Assembly (NCBI GenBank): GCA_014803575.1
Contig: JAAVBO010000006.1
Span: 1-40,675, forward strand
DNA length: 40,675 nt
Reading direction: 5' to 3'
From: a bacterium
GTDB lineage: Bacteria; Pseudomonadota; Alphaproteobacteria; Rs-D84; CACZYB01
Positions 1 to 12,195 of the stretch are shown in pieces. The notes beneath the pieces are model-generated. The model did no database searches. It was given only the letters and a program-made list of their open reading frames with translations, and was not told where the DNA came from. Made by a program: the position numbers and the translations under genes. Every line of letters starts with the position of its first letter. The first letter of the stretch is position 1.

Positions 1-2082
1 ATGTGCACTATTATCATTAATTTTTGCAATGATTTTTTTAATCTTGTCATTAACATCAGCTTCATTATTCTTATCAATTCCTTCTATATTATCTGTAGAA
101 AAATAAGCTATAGATAAATGGTTTGTTACAAGTGTATTATCTCCTTTATATTCCTCTAATAAATTCTCTTTAAGACTTCTTAAATCTAATGCTAAACCTG
201 ATACACCAAATGTAGTATTATCAACACCTTTCATTGTATCCAATTTTAATAATCCTCCTATATGATGAGAATTTTGTTTTTCTGTTCTATTATTATAAGG
301 TTTATCCATAAAATATACAACACCATAAAATTGATTTTCTTTTGAATTTTTAAGACCGCTTACATCACCTTCAAATACAACATTTGTTAATTTAGAATCT
401 ATATCAACAGATTCGTCTTTTGATTCTGTATAATCACCAGTTATAACTACGTTCTTAATATCATTAATATTGTATTTTATAGATACTTCTCTTAAAATAT
501 CTGCTGACATATTTGGAATAGTATTATCAGTATTAATACTATTTTCTTCAAACATTGTTTTTCCATCTTTAAAGAAATCTGCTCCTTGGAATTCAAATAT
601 GGTAGGTCTTGTTTCACCATCAGCATAATGTTTAAAGGAACTAATGTCAATACTTTCATCTAAATTTAATTTTTCTTTATTATCATCATAAATTTTATGT
701 AATGCAATTATACCATTAATTACATCTTTACTATTTATACCTGTACCATATATATAATAATCCAATTTAGGAGCTTTTGATGTAGGTGCTTTTACTAATT
801 CTGTTGGTTGAGTAATAACTTCTTTTAAGAAAGTTTCTGAATCATAATTAAATAAACGAGCATACATATCAAAAATAGTTTTCGGAGACATAGCAAAGTA
901 TAAATTTTTATCCTCATACTCTTGTTTCATAGAAAACACTGCATTATCAGTAGATATTGAAGCTCCAGCATTCTCAATATCTATTTCATTATAGTTAAAT
1001 GTACCATTTAATACAATATTTCCTTTAGATATTTTATAAGATTCTACTTCTTTTACTGCAGGATAACGCTGTCCTACTGAAGTCTCTGTAAACTCATTTG
1101 CTGTTTCTGGGACCTTATCTTTCATATCAGTATCAATAACCCCATACTCATTTCCAATATCACGAATTCCGTTCTTTTCAACCTTAATTTCCCCATTATC
1201 ATAAGCATTAACTAAAGTTGAAAGGTCTTTATATTTTTCATATTCAGCTAGAGCTGCTGCTTTTAATTTAGTTTCTTTTTCTTCTTCCTTTGTATCAGCT
1301 GGAATTGTAATTTTTAGGTCAGAAGGTAAAGCAGCAAGCTTTTTTATGGTTTGTGCCGTTAATGTTATAGTTCCTGTTTGCTGATCACCTTCTGGTATTG
1401 GTTTATTAACATATACAAAAAGATCTCTTAGACTTTTAAATTCTTTGTGTGTTGGGTTTTCTGTAACAGGTGGATTTTGTCCTTCATTTGGATTTTGTCC
1501 TTCATTTGGATTTTGTCCTTCATTTGGATCTTTTCCTTCATTTGGATCTTTTCCTTCATTTGGATCTTTTCCTTCATTTGGATCTTTTCCTTCATTTGGT
1601 TGGGCTGTATATAATTTAGAAACTTTAAATGATTTATCACCAATTTCTATAAAAGCTCTAAAATTATTTTGTTCAGACTTAAACTCATAATCTTCTGTTG
1701 GAAAACTATTATTTGTTATAGTATAAATAAAATCTTTATCGTCATCATTTGTTACTGTGATATTAAATGTTGTTTTATCTTTAAACATTTCATATAACTC
1801 TTCAAGAGTTTTTCTTCCTTCATCTCTATTCATATATAAGTTAACAGAAAGACACTTTTTTATCTCTTCTGCAGTTACAGTTTCACCAACTTTAACCTCT
1901 TTATCAAAATCTATTATTAAATCACTTACTTCTATAACATCTCCCTGCTCTGTCTCTGTTTTACATGCAACCATTGCTAATGCAAGAGGAGTAAGTGTTG
2001 CAGCCTTGAAAGCATTAGAAGCCAAAATTGAAATTATACGTTTTCTTAAATCATGAAATTTATTTGTGGTATTTTTCTTCAT
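1..2082 (-). CDS. Putative surface lipoprotein, 3'-truncated at the window edge, with a PNEG-rich repeat linker
   Basis: Open minus-strand frame from ATG at 2082 (MKKNTTNKFHDLRKRIISILASNAFKAATLTPLALAMVACKTETEQG...) to the window edge without a stop, so absent from the ORF track. Lipobox-like LAMVAC; SD-like GGAA upstream. Confidence 0.8.
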   Translation of the reverse strand, partial: MKKNTTNKFHDLRKRIISILASNAFKAATLTPLALAMVACKTETEQGDVIEVSDLIIDFDKEVKVGETVTAEEIKKCLSVNLYMNRDEGRKTLEELYEMFKDKTTFNITVTNDDDKDFIYTITNNSFPTEDYEFKSEQNNFRAFIEIGDKSFKVSKLYTAQPNEGKDPNEGKDPNEGKDPNEGKDPNEGQNPNEGQNPNEGQNPPVTENPTHKEFKSLRDLFVYVNKPIPEGDQQTGTITLTAQTIKKLAALPSDLKITIPADTKEEEKETKLKAAALAEYEKYKDLSTLVNAYDNGEIKVEKNGIRDIGNEYGVIDTDMKDKVPETANEFTETSVGQRYPAVKEVESYKISKGNIVLNGTFNYNEIDIENAGASISTDNAVFSMKQEYEDKNLYFAMSPKTIFDMYARLFNYDSETFLKEVITQPTELVKAPTSKAPKLDYYIYGTGINSKDVINGIIALHKIYDDNKEKLNLDESIDISSFKHYADGETRPTIFEFQGADFFKDGKTMFEENSINTDNTIPNMSADILREVSIKYNINDIKNVVITGDYTESKDESVDIDSKLTNVVFEGDVSGLKNSKENQFYGVVYFMDKPYNNRTEKQNSHHIGGLLKLDTMKGVDNTTFGVSGLALDLRSLKENLLEEYKGDNTLVTNHLSIAYFSTDNIEGIDKNNEADVNDKIKKIIAKINDNSAH
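1472..1608 (-). repeat. 18-bp tandem repeat, 7 copies, encoding (K/Q)(D/N)PNEG
   Basis: TTCATTTGG recurs at 1483, 1501, 1519, 1537, 1555, 1573 and 1591, an exact 18-bp period in frame with the lipoprotein ORF. Confidence 0.95.
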
Positions 2083-2117
2083 TGTTTTATTCCTTTCTAT
2101 TATATTGATTATGTGTT

Positions 2118-2147
2118 ATTCTATTTTAAAATTACACATTATGTCAA
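2118..2147 (-). promoter_or_regulatory. Putative sigma70 promoter for the lipoprotein gene (TTGACA-18-TAGAAT)
   Basis: Minus strand -35 TTGACA (2142-2147) and -10 TAGAAT (2118-2123). A second candidate TTGAAT-17-TACAAT lies at 2180-2208. Confidence 0.5.
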
Positions 2148-2263
2148 TTTCTTTATATTCCTATTATATTGACGAGATTATTGTATCATAAAATAAAGAA
2201 CCATTCAACAAAAAAAATGTAAAAAATAAAATATGTCAATTTTATCTACAATTATATATAAAT

Positions 2264-3853
2264 TTACAGTAATTTCAATATCTTATTTTTACCAATACTT
2301 CTTATAAAGCCAGCAAGTTTTGGTCCTAAATCCCTGTTTATTAAGATTTGATAAAGTTTTTTATATATTTCCGGAGTAAGTTCAAATTCGGATACAAGGT
2401 TTCCAATCTTGTTTTGCAAATCTCTGTCCGTTTGATATAAATCCCAGTTATTTTGAAGTTCTGATTTAAGTGCATCTATAAACTTTTTTTCATTATCGGA
2501 CAAATTTATATCTGTTCTTTTTTCCTTATTAATAATGAATTTAAAGTCTTCCGGTGCGTGATTTTGAATCCAGAAAATTGCACGGTCAGCACGTTCATTG
2601 AAACGACGTTCATCACGTGGTGTTTTTATATCTGCTTCGTAATACTTTCTTGCCTTTTCCTTATCAAAATCATTTATTTGCAAGATATTGCAAAGGTGTC
2701 TGAAACTTGGTTGAAACGGAATTGTGTCCGGAATTTTACCCATTGGGTTAAGTTGTGAAAGTTCGTATATTCTGGTTGCAACTGCTTTTTTGTCTTCCTT
2801 TACATTTTCAAGTCCGTAAACAGTTCTTTCAAGTCTATCAAAGTCCTCATAATTTTTAAGAACATCTAAATCAAATGCCAAGTCAAAGGCTGCATTTGGT
2901 TTATAGGAGGAGAAAATCCAACGCACCATTTCCGGTTCGTATACATCCAAGATTTCCTTTAATGTAATAACATTTCCCTTTGATGAAGAGATTTTGCCAT
3001 TGAAACCCTTTATACCAATGTTATCATAAGGGATATAGACAGGAGGTTCTTTTCCAAAAACCTTTTTTACAATTATTGAGGCCGTATCACGACTTCCACC
3101 GGCAGAGGAGTGATCGCGTCCACCAGGTTCAAAGTCTACATTTTCAAAAGCCCAACGCATAGGCCAATCAACACGCCAAGGAAGTTTTAGGCGGTTTGAG
3201 GTTTCAAGATTTTCTGTTCCTTCGTGTCCGCACAAATCACATTTGTATGTGATATTTTTTGTTGCCTTGTCATATCCTGTAATTGTAATTCTGTCGCGAT
3301 TACATTTTTCGCAATATGTTGAAAGTGGAGCCCAATTTTCGCCAAGTTCCGAAGTTTTAAACTCCTGTAAAATTGAGGCGATAGTATCTTTGTTATCCAT
3401 AACCTTTACTATTTCGGGATTATAGGTTTTTGAACGATATTTTTTGTTTTGATAAATAAATTCAACATAGTCAATTCCAACACGTGGTAAGTCTTTTTCA
3501 AAAACTTTTTCATTATGTTCGGCATAGGAAGAGTATTCGCCGAATGGGTCAAAGACATCAACGATAGGTTGGAAAAGAAGTTCCTTTAACTCCTCTTGCT
3601 TTGGCATATTTGCAGGCACTTTACGGAAAGTATCATAATCGTCCCAAGAATAGATAAAGCGGACTTTCTTACCCCTTTGCATTAAAGCACGAGCCACCAA
3701 ATCAACCGTAATTACTTCACGAAAGTTTCCAAAGTGGACTACGCCTGATGGGGTTATACCGCTTGCAACTGTATAAGTATCCTTATCGCCCTTTTCACGG
3801 ATAATTTTGTCGGCTGTGATATCTGCCCAATGAAAACTTTTTATATCTGACAT
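2264..3853 (-). CDS. lysK: Lysyl-tRNA synthetase, class I
   Basis: 529 aa; class I signature SGVVHFGNF (HIGH-like) and KISSSKGN (KMSKS-like); Cys zinc-site motifs CEKCNRD/CDLCGHEG. Confidence 0.95.
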   Translation of the reverse strand: MSDIKSFHWADITADKIIREKGDKDTYTVASGITPSGVVHFGNFREVITVDLVARALMQRGKKVRFIYSWDDYDTFRKVPANMPKQEELKELLFQPIVDVFDPFGEYSSYAEHNEKVFEKDLPRVGIDYVEFIYQNKKYRSKTYNPEIVKVMDNKDTIASILQEFKTSELGENWAPLSTYCEKCNRDRITITGYDKATKNITYKCDLCGHEGTENLETSNRLKLPWRVDWPMRWAFENVDFEPGGRDHSSAGGSRDTASIIVKKVFGKEPPVYIPYDNIGIKGFNGKISSSKGNVITLKEILDVYEPEMVRWIFSSYKPNAAFDLAFDLDVLKNYEDFDRLERTVYGLENVKEDKKAVATRIYELSQLNPMGKIPDTIPFQPSFRHLCNILQINDFDKEKARKYYEADIKTPRDERRFNERADRAIFWIQNHAPEDFKFIINKEKRTDINLSDNEKKFIDALKSELQNNWDLYQTDRDLQNKIGNLVSEFELTPEIYKKLYQILINRDLGPKLAGFIRSIGKNKILKLL

Positions 3854-3884
3854 TTTTTACCTCTATAAACTTATTATATTGGAT

Positions 3885-3913
3885 ATCATATATTTTGCCT
3901 TTGTTTTAGTCAA
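3885..3913 (-). promoter_or_regulatory. Putative lysK promoter (TTGACT-17-TATGAT)
   Basis: Minus strand -35 complement AGTCAA at 3908-3913, -10 complement ATCATA at 3885-3890. Confidence 0.5.
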
Positions 3914-3934
3914 GAAAATAAAAGAAAGAATATC

Positions 3935-3962
3935 TTTACAAATTATTTATTTGTTATATTAT
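3935..3962 (+). promoter_or_regulatory. Putative promoter for the 177-aa gene pair (TTTACA-16-TATTAT)
   Basis: TTTACA 3935-3940 and TATTAT 3957-3962, divergent from the lysK promoter. Confidence 0.5.
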
Positions 3963-3995
3963 AAAACTAAATATTAATGAATTAAGGAATAAAAT

Positions 3996-4529
3996 ATGAG
4001 TAGTAATATAATTTATGATCCTAAACATACCCTTAAATTTGAAACTGCACGAGATATTGCAATGACTATTACTGTGGCGTTAGTAGGCTCTTCTGTTGGA
4101 ATCTTTTTAATGACTTTAATAATGAGTTTATCAAAAACACATAGACAAATGAATGATATTAAAACTGCTTCTTTAAAAGAAGGAAATATTTTAAAGGCAG
4201 AAATTATAACAAAAAACTATAATAATATTCAAAAAAACAAAATTAAAAATGTTGTTATTGATACAAACAATAATGGTATTGAAGATGCAGATGATGTCGT
4301 GATAAATGGAAAGTTATTTACATTTTCAGAAGCTCAAGAAGGTCGTAATGTTGTATTTTTACAAAATGAAAAAAGAATAAAACCTCTTGCAGTGGAAAAT
4401 GAGAATGGCAAGTTTGATGTAAAGAAAACTCCTTCTGATATTTATTATGCTCTTAATCCTGAAAAAGTAAAATCATTAAAAAATCTTGATGATGAATTTA
4501 ATAATATGATAGCGCAGAAAATAAGATAA
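3996..4529 (+). CDS. Membrane-anchored hypothetical protein with EF-hand-like loop (tandem paralog 1)
   Basis: 177 aa; SD AAGGAAT; N-terminal hydrophobic segment; DTNNNGIEDADD motif; paralogous to the next ORF. Confidence 0.85.
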   Translation: MSSNIIYDPKHTLKFETARDIAMTITVALVGSSVGIFLMTLIMSLSKTHRQMNDIKTASLKEGNILKAEIITKNYNNIQKNKIKNVVIDTNNNGIEDADDVVINGKLFTFSEAQEGRNVVFLQNEKRIKPLAVENENGKFDVKKTPSDIYYALNPEKVKSLKNLDDEFNNMIAQKIR

Positions 4530-4539
4530 GGAATAAAAT

Positions 4540-5073
4540 ATGAGTAGTAATATAATTTATGATCCTGACCGCATTGTTAAGTTGGAAACTGCACAAGATA
4601 TTGCAAAGGGTATTATTGTAGGACTAGTAGGCTCTTTTACTGGAATTTTCTTAATAACTGGAATATCGACTGTATTAACAGCATATAAACAGACTTATGA
4701 TAGTAAAACTGCTTCTTTAAAAGAAGGAAATATTTTAAAGGCAGAAATTATAACAAAAAACTATAATAATATTCAAAAAAACAAAATTAAAAATGTTGTT
4801 GTTGATGTAAACAACAATGGTATTGAAGATGCTGACGATATTGTAATTGATGGAAAGTTATTTACATTCTCAGAAGTTCAAGAAGGTCGCAATGTTGTAT
4901 TCTTGCAAAGCAAAAAGAAATTAAAACCTCTTGCTGTGGAAAATGAGAATGGTAAGTTTGATATAAAGAAAACTCCTTCTGATATTTATTACATTATTGA
5001 TACAGAAAAAGTAAAATCATTAAAAAATCTTGATGATGAATTTAACAATATAATAGCTCAGAAAACAAGATAA
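4540..5073 (+). CDS. Membrane-anchored hypothetical protein with EF-hand-like loop (tandem paralog 2)
   Basis: 177 aa, exactly 544 bp downstream of paralog 1; DVNNNGIEDADD motif; same start context. Confidence 0.85.
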   Translation: MSSNIIYDPDRIVKLETAQDIAKGIIVGLVGSFTGIFLITGISTVLTAYKQTYDSKTASLKEGNILKAEIITKNYNNIQKNKIKNVVVDVNNNGIEDADDIVIDGKLFTFSEVQEGRNVVFLQSKKKLKPLAVENENGKFDIKKTPSDIYYIIDTEKVKSLKNLDDEFNNIIAQKTR

Positions 5074-5083
5074 TTGAAAGAAA

Positions 5084-5112
5084 AAAATAGGGCTTGAAAT
5101 AAGCCCTATTTT
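5084..5112. terminator. Bidirectional Rho-independent terminator between convergent genes
   Basis: AAAATAGGGCTT-GAAAT-AAGCCCTATTTT, perfect 12-bp stem. Confidence 0.85.
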
Positions 5113-5119
5113 ATAAAAT

Positions 5120-5407
5120 TTATTTTGTTGGGGATTTCGTGTTCTTGGCTTCCATAACCATTAACTCATCTTCGGCTTCCTGTAAATATCTGCTAAATTC
5201 TTGCCAATTTATATTCATAACTCTTAAAACTTTACATATACTTTCAGTAGAAGGCCAACGAAATTTTCCAGTTGGATAAAACCTTTTACTTTTATTAAAG
5301 GCGGTAGAATCTAACCCTGCTTTCTTTGCTAAGGATGATACAGACATACCGTGTACATAAGCGATTTTATCTATTGAACGCCAAATTTTATAATGATCTT
5401 TATTCAT
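5120..5407 (-). CDS. HTH transcriptional regulator resembling the N-terminal domain of S24-family repressors
   Basis: 95 aa; IWRSIDKIAYVHGMSVSSLAKKAGLDSTAFNKSKR...WPSTESICKVL resembles the DNA-binding half of alphaproteobacterial S24 repressors; no peptidase domain. Confidence 0.75.
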   Translation of the reverse strand: MNKDHYKIWRSIDKIAYVHGMSVSSLAKKAGLDSTAFNKSKRFYPTGKFRWPSTESICKVLRVMNINWQEFSRYLQEAEDELMVMEAKNTKSPTK

Positions 5408-5601
5408 TTTTACTCCTTTCTCTTTATAGTAGTTTTTATTTTAAAACACAATTATAAAGGGAATTTAAATAAATTTCAAGTATAAAATTGAATATTTTTA
5501 TTTTTTCTACTATAGGTAGTTATTTATAAATATTAGGATTGTTGAATATTCACACGTTTAAGCAAACACTATACAAAGAATTATTATGTTATTTTAATAT
5601 A

Positions 5602-5630
5602 AAAAATTCCCTCATAAAGAGGGATTTTTT
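5602..5630 (-). terminator. Rho-independent terminator
   Basis: AAAAATTCCCTC-ATAAA-GAGGGATTTTTT stem-loop just downstream of the 85-aa ORF. Confidence 0.75.
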
Positions 5631-5886
5631 AACGAAAAAGTCCATGATGAATAAATTCAAGTGATTCTAAACTTTTAATGCGTTTTTCTTGTTGGTTAAT
5701 TTTAAGGATAAGAGCCATAAGTAACTCTTTTCCTATAACAATATCTTTTTCATCATTTAACATAGCTTCTTCTAATTTTTCAAATGGAGCCAATAGTTCG
5801 TTTTTATTATCTGTTCCTAGATTTCTATTAAAAGAATTTACGAAATATTCTACTTGTTTTTCTATATCTAGACTGTTATTTTTCAT
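5629..5886 (-). CDS. Hypothetical protein, helical
   Basis: 85-aa ORF followed by a terminator; charged, likely coiled-coil C-terminal half; no recognised family. Confidence 0.6.
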   Translation of the reverse strand: MKNNSLDIEKQVEYFVNSFNRNLGTDNKNELLAPFEKLEEAMLNDEKDIVIGKELLMALILKINQQEKRIKSLESLEFIHHGLFR

Positions 5887-5999
5887 TTTATTGCTATCTT
5901 ATTCTTTCTTTTCTTATTAAGAATTTTTTATAAAAAGCAAATAAAATTTCTTCCCTTTAAGCTAATAAAGGGAGGAAATTTATATAGTAGATAATTTAT

Positions 6000-6251
6000 T
6001 TAATCTTCATCAATAAAATTGTTTAAAAGTTCCTCAAGGACTTTAATAGGATTTACTTCAAGTTTCTTTAATACTTTTATAAACTCTATAACATCAAGAA
6101 CTCTTTGAGAAGTTTCGACTTTTGATATAAAAGATTGAGGTTTATCTAATCTTTTTGCAAATTCTTCTTGATTTACTCCTTTTAATTTTCTTTCTCTTTT
6201 TAAAATTTCTATTAAAGTTTTATTATTTTCTGAATTTATAGACTTTTTCAT
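6000..6251 (-). CDS. XRE-family HTH transcriptional regulator
   Basis: 83 aa; LIEILKRERKLKGVNQEEFAKRLDKPQSFISKVETSQRVLDVIEFIKVLKKL is a canonical XRE HTH; SD AAGGAG. Confidence 0.9.
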   Translation of the reverse strand: MKKSINSENNKTLIEILKRERKLKGVNQEEFAKRLDKPQSFISKVETSQRVLDVIEFIKVLKKLEVNPIKVLEELLNNFIDED

Positions 6252-6347
6252 CTTTAATTTCTCCTTTTGTTTTGGTTAATATAAAAGTCCAAAATTAAAG
6301 ATAATTACTGTTATAGAAATATTTAAGAAAATTATAAAAATAAATAA

Positions 6348-6376
6348 AAAAAAATTCTCCAAACAGAGAATTTTTT
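6348..6376 (-). terminator. rRNA operon terminator
   Basis: Minus strand AAAAAATTCTC-TGTTTG-GAGAATTTTTTTT downstream of 5S rRNA. Confidence 0.8.
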
Positions 6377-6430
6377 AATTGCATTATATTGTAAATATGT
6401 TGAATTGAGTTAATAGTGTTCTTTGAAAAT

Positions 6431-6545
6431 CCGGCAATTACCTACTCTCCCGTGCCTTAAGACAAAGTACCATCGGCTCGGAGGGGTTTCACTGTCTAGT
6501 TCGGGATGGAATAGAGTGTTTCACCCTCGATATCGTCACCGGATT
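6431..6545 (-). rRNA. rrf: 5S ribosomal RNA
   Basis: Conserved 5S sequence (complement of ...CTACTCTCCCGTGCCTTAAGAC...AGTTCGGGATGG...) immediately after 23S; ends approximate. Confidence 0.93.
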
Positions 6546-6631
6546 ATCAAAGAACAGTATTAAAATTTCTAGTCTATTTTATAAATATTATGAAAACTTT
6601 TGAATAATCTAATTATCAAAACATATACTAC

Positions 6632-9378
<2,747 letters not shown>

Positions 9379-9554
9379 ATAGCATATGTTTTGAAAATTA
9401 GATTTCAAAACGGTTCATCAAGAATACTTTCATAATTTTAAAATTACAAAAATTTTGCTAGACTAGATAAAATATCAATGTTAAAAACTTAATTAATATT
9501 TTCTCATTCAACATATTTACAATATAAAAAAGCAATGCAACAACCCTTATTTTT

Positions 9555-9630
9555 TGGTGGAGGAGATGGGGATCGAACCCACGACCTCTTGAATGCAAAT
9601 CAAGCGCTCTCCCAGCTGAGCTACACCCCC
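9555..9630 (-). tRNA. tRNA-Ala (TGC)
   Basis: GGGGGTGTAGCTCAGCTGGGAGAGCGCTTGATTTGCATTCAAGAGGTCGTGGGTTCGATCCCCATCTCCTCCACCA; cloverleaf and CCA encoded. Confidence 0.97.
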
Positions 9631-9654
9631 AAAGTATGGTCAAAGACCAAATAA

Positions 9655-9731
9655 TGGTGGGCTTGAGTGGACTCGAACCACTGACCCCCGCCTTATCAGA
9701 GCGGTGCTCTAACCAACTGAGCTACAAACCC
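9655..9731 (-). tRNA. tRNA-Ile (GAT)
   Basis: GGGTTTGTAGCTCAGTTGGTTAGAGCACCGCTCTGATAAGGCGGGGGTCAGTGGTTCGAGTCCACTCAAGCCCACCA. Confidence 0.97.
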
Positions 9732-9868
9732 AAATTAAAATCAAAATCCGAGTTTGCGAACTCTAAAAACCAGAATTATTTAACTCTGATTCTGATTCTC
9801 ATTCATTATAAGGGATATATAGACGGCAGATAACTTTCTTCTTTAATTAAAAAGAAGATATGTCTTTG

Positions 9869-11368
<1,500 letters not shown>

Positions 11369-11542
11369 AAAAATCTTTAAGTCTTAAATCCTGCACTATA
11401 TGATGTATACTTAAAGAAAAAGATAAGGTTTAATAACCAAATTTACCTTTTTGCTTTTCTGTCATTTTAAAATGTGCAGTGTCAGACAACTTGTTACAGC
11501 TATACTGCCGTCTACACATCCCTTATTGTTGCATCTTTACTA

Positions 11543-11554
11543 TGTTAAAAAACA
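11543..11554 (-). promoter_or_regulatory. boxA-like antitermination element in the rRNA leader
   Basis: Minus strand TGTTTTTTAACA, close to the E. coli rrn boxA TGCTCTTTAACA. Confidence 0.5.
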
Positions 11555-11741
11555 AATCGCATTTAAATCAGTGTCATTTAAAAAACTTTATCAGTTATAA
11601 CACTATTTTTTTTAATTGCAAGAGAAAAAATAATTTTTTTTTAAAATCTTTTTTCTTCGTAATTTTTTGGAGAGGTTGAAGAGAGGATTATTAGAAGTTT
11701 TTACTTTCAGTTTCCATCCCTGCAACTTTCAAGTGAGAATA

Positions 11742-11770
11742 AATATAATTATTATTTTTCAAAATGTCAA
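11742..11770 (-). promoter_or_regulatory. rRNA operon promoter (TTGACA-17-TATATT) with A/T-tract upstream element
   Basis: -35 complement TGTCAA at 11765-11770, -10 complement AATATA at 11742-11747; upstream (11775-11805) rich in A/T tracts. Confidence 0.7.
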
Positions 11771-12195
11771 CAGCAAAAATAAAATTTTTTCAATTTTTTT
11801 TGATATTTTCCTATTATGTTTTATTAATTTATTGATTTTACAACTATTTTTATTTCAAAAAAATTTCTAAAATTATATTTTTATTCTTTGATTAAGTATT
11901 ATTATTTGAATAATTATTATTAAAAGAATCGAAAATCGGATTAGAATCCTTATCTTTGAAAGTCAATTTTTGTAAAAATAATGGAATATTTATAAAAAAC
12001 GAATCATTTTAGTTCTTTTTAATTATAGATATTGAAAAAGAATTTTTACGAATCGGGTAATTATGCTTTATTTTAATATAAACGAATCGATATTTTTACT
12101 TTTATAACTATAAAAAATATCAATAAAAGGACAGAGAAAACTCTACCCTTTATATTTTATTTGAAATAAAAAAAATTAATTTATACGAATTTTTA

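Noticed and set aside
1428-1690. ORF-track peptides MVINHLKFLNYIQPNQMKEKIQ... (-) and MCVGFSVTGGFCPSFG... (+)
   Set aside because: Alternative-frame readings of the 18-bp tandem repeat inside the lipoprotein gene; a period divisible by 3 keeps other frames open.
5425-5514. TATAGTAG/CTACTATA inverted repeat upstream of the S24-like HTH gene
   Set aside because: Only 8 bp, AT-rich and about 75 bp apart; could be an operator but chance is not excluded.
9458-9833. ORFs [28 protein letters not shown]... (-) and [25 protein letters not shown]... (+)
   Set aside because: Translations across tRNA-Ala and tRNA-Ile; classic spurious annotations.
12125-12155. Hairpin-like AAAGGACAGAGAAAACTCTACCCTTT
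   Set aside because: Interrupted stem without a clear T-run; too weak to call a terminator.
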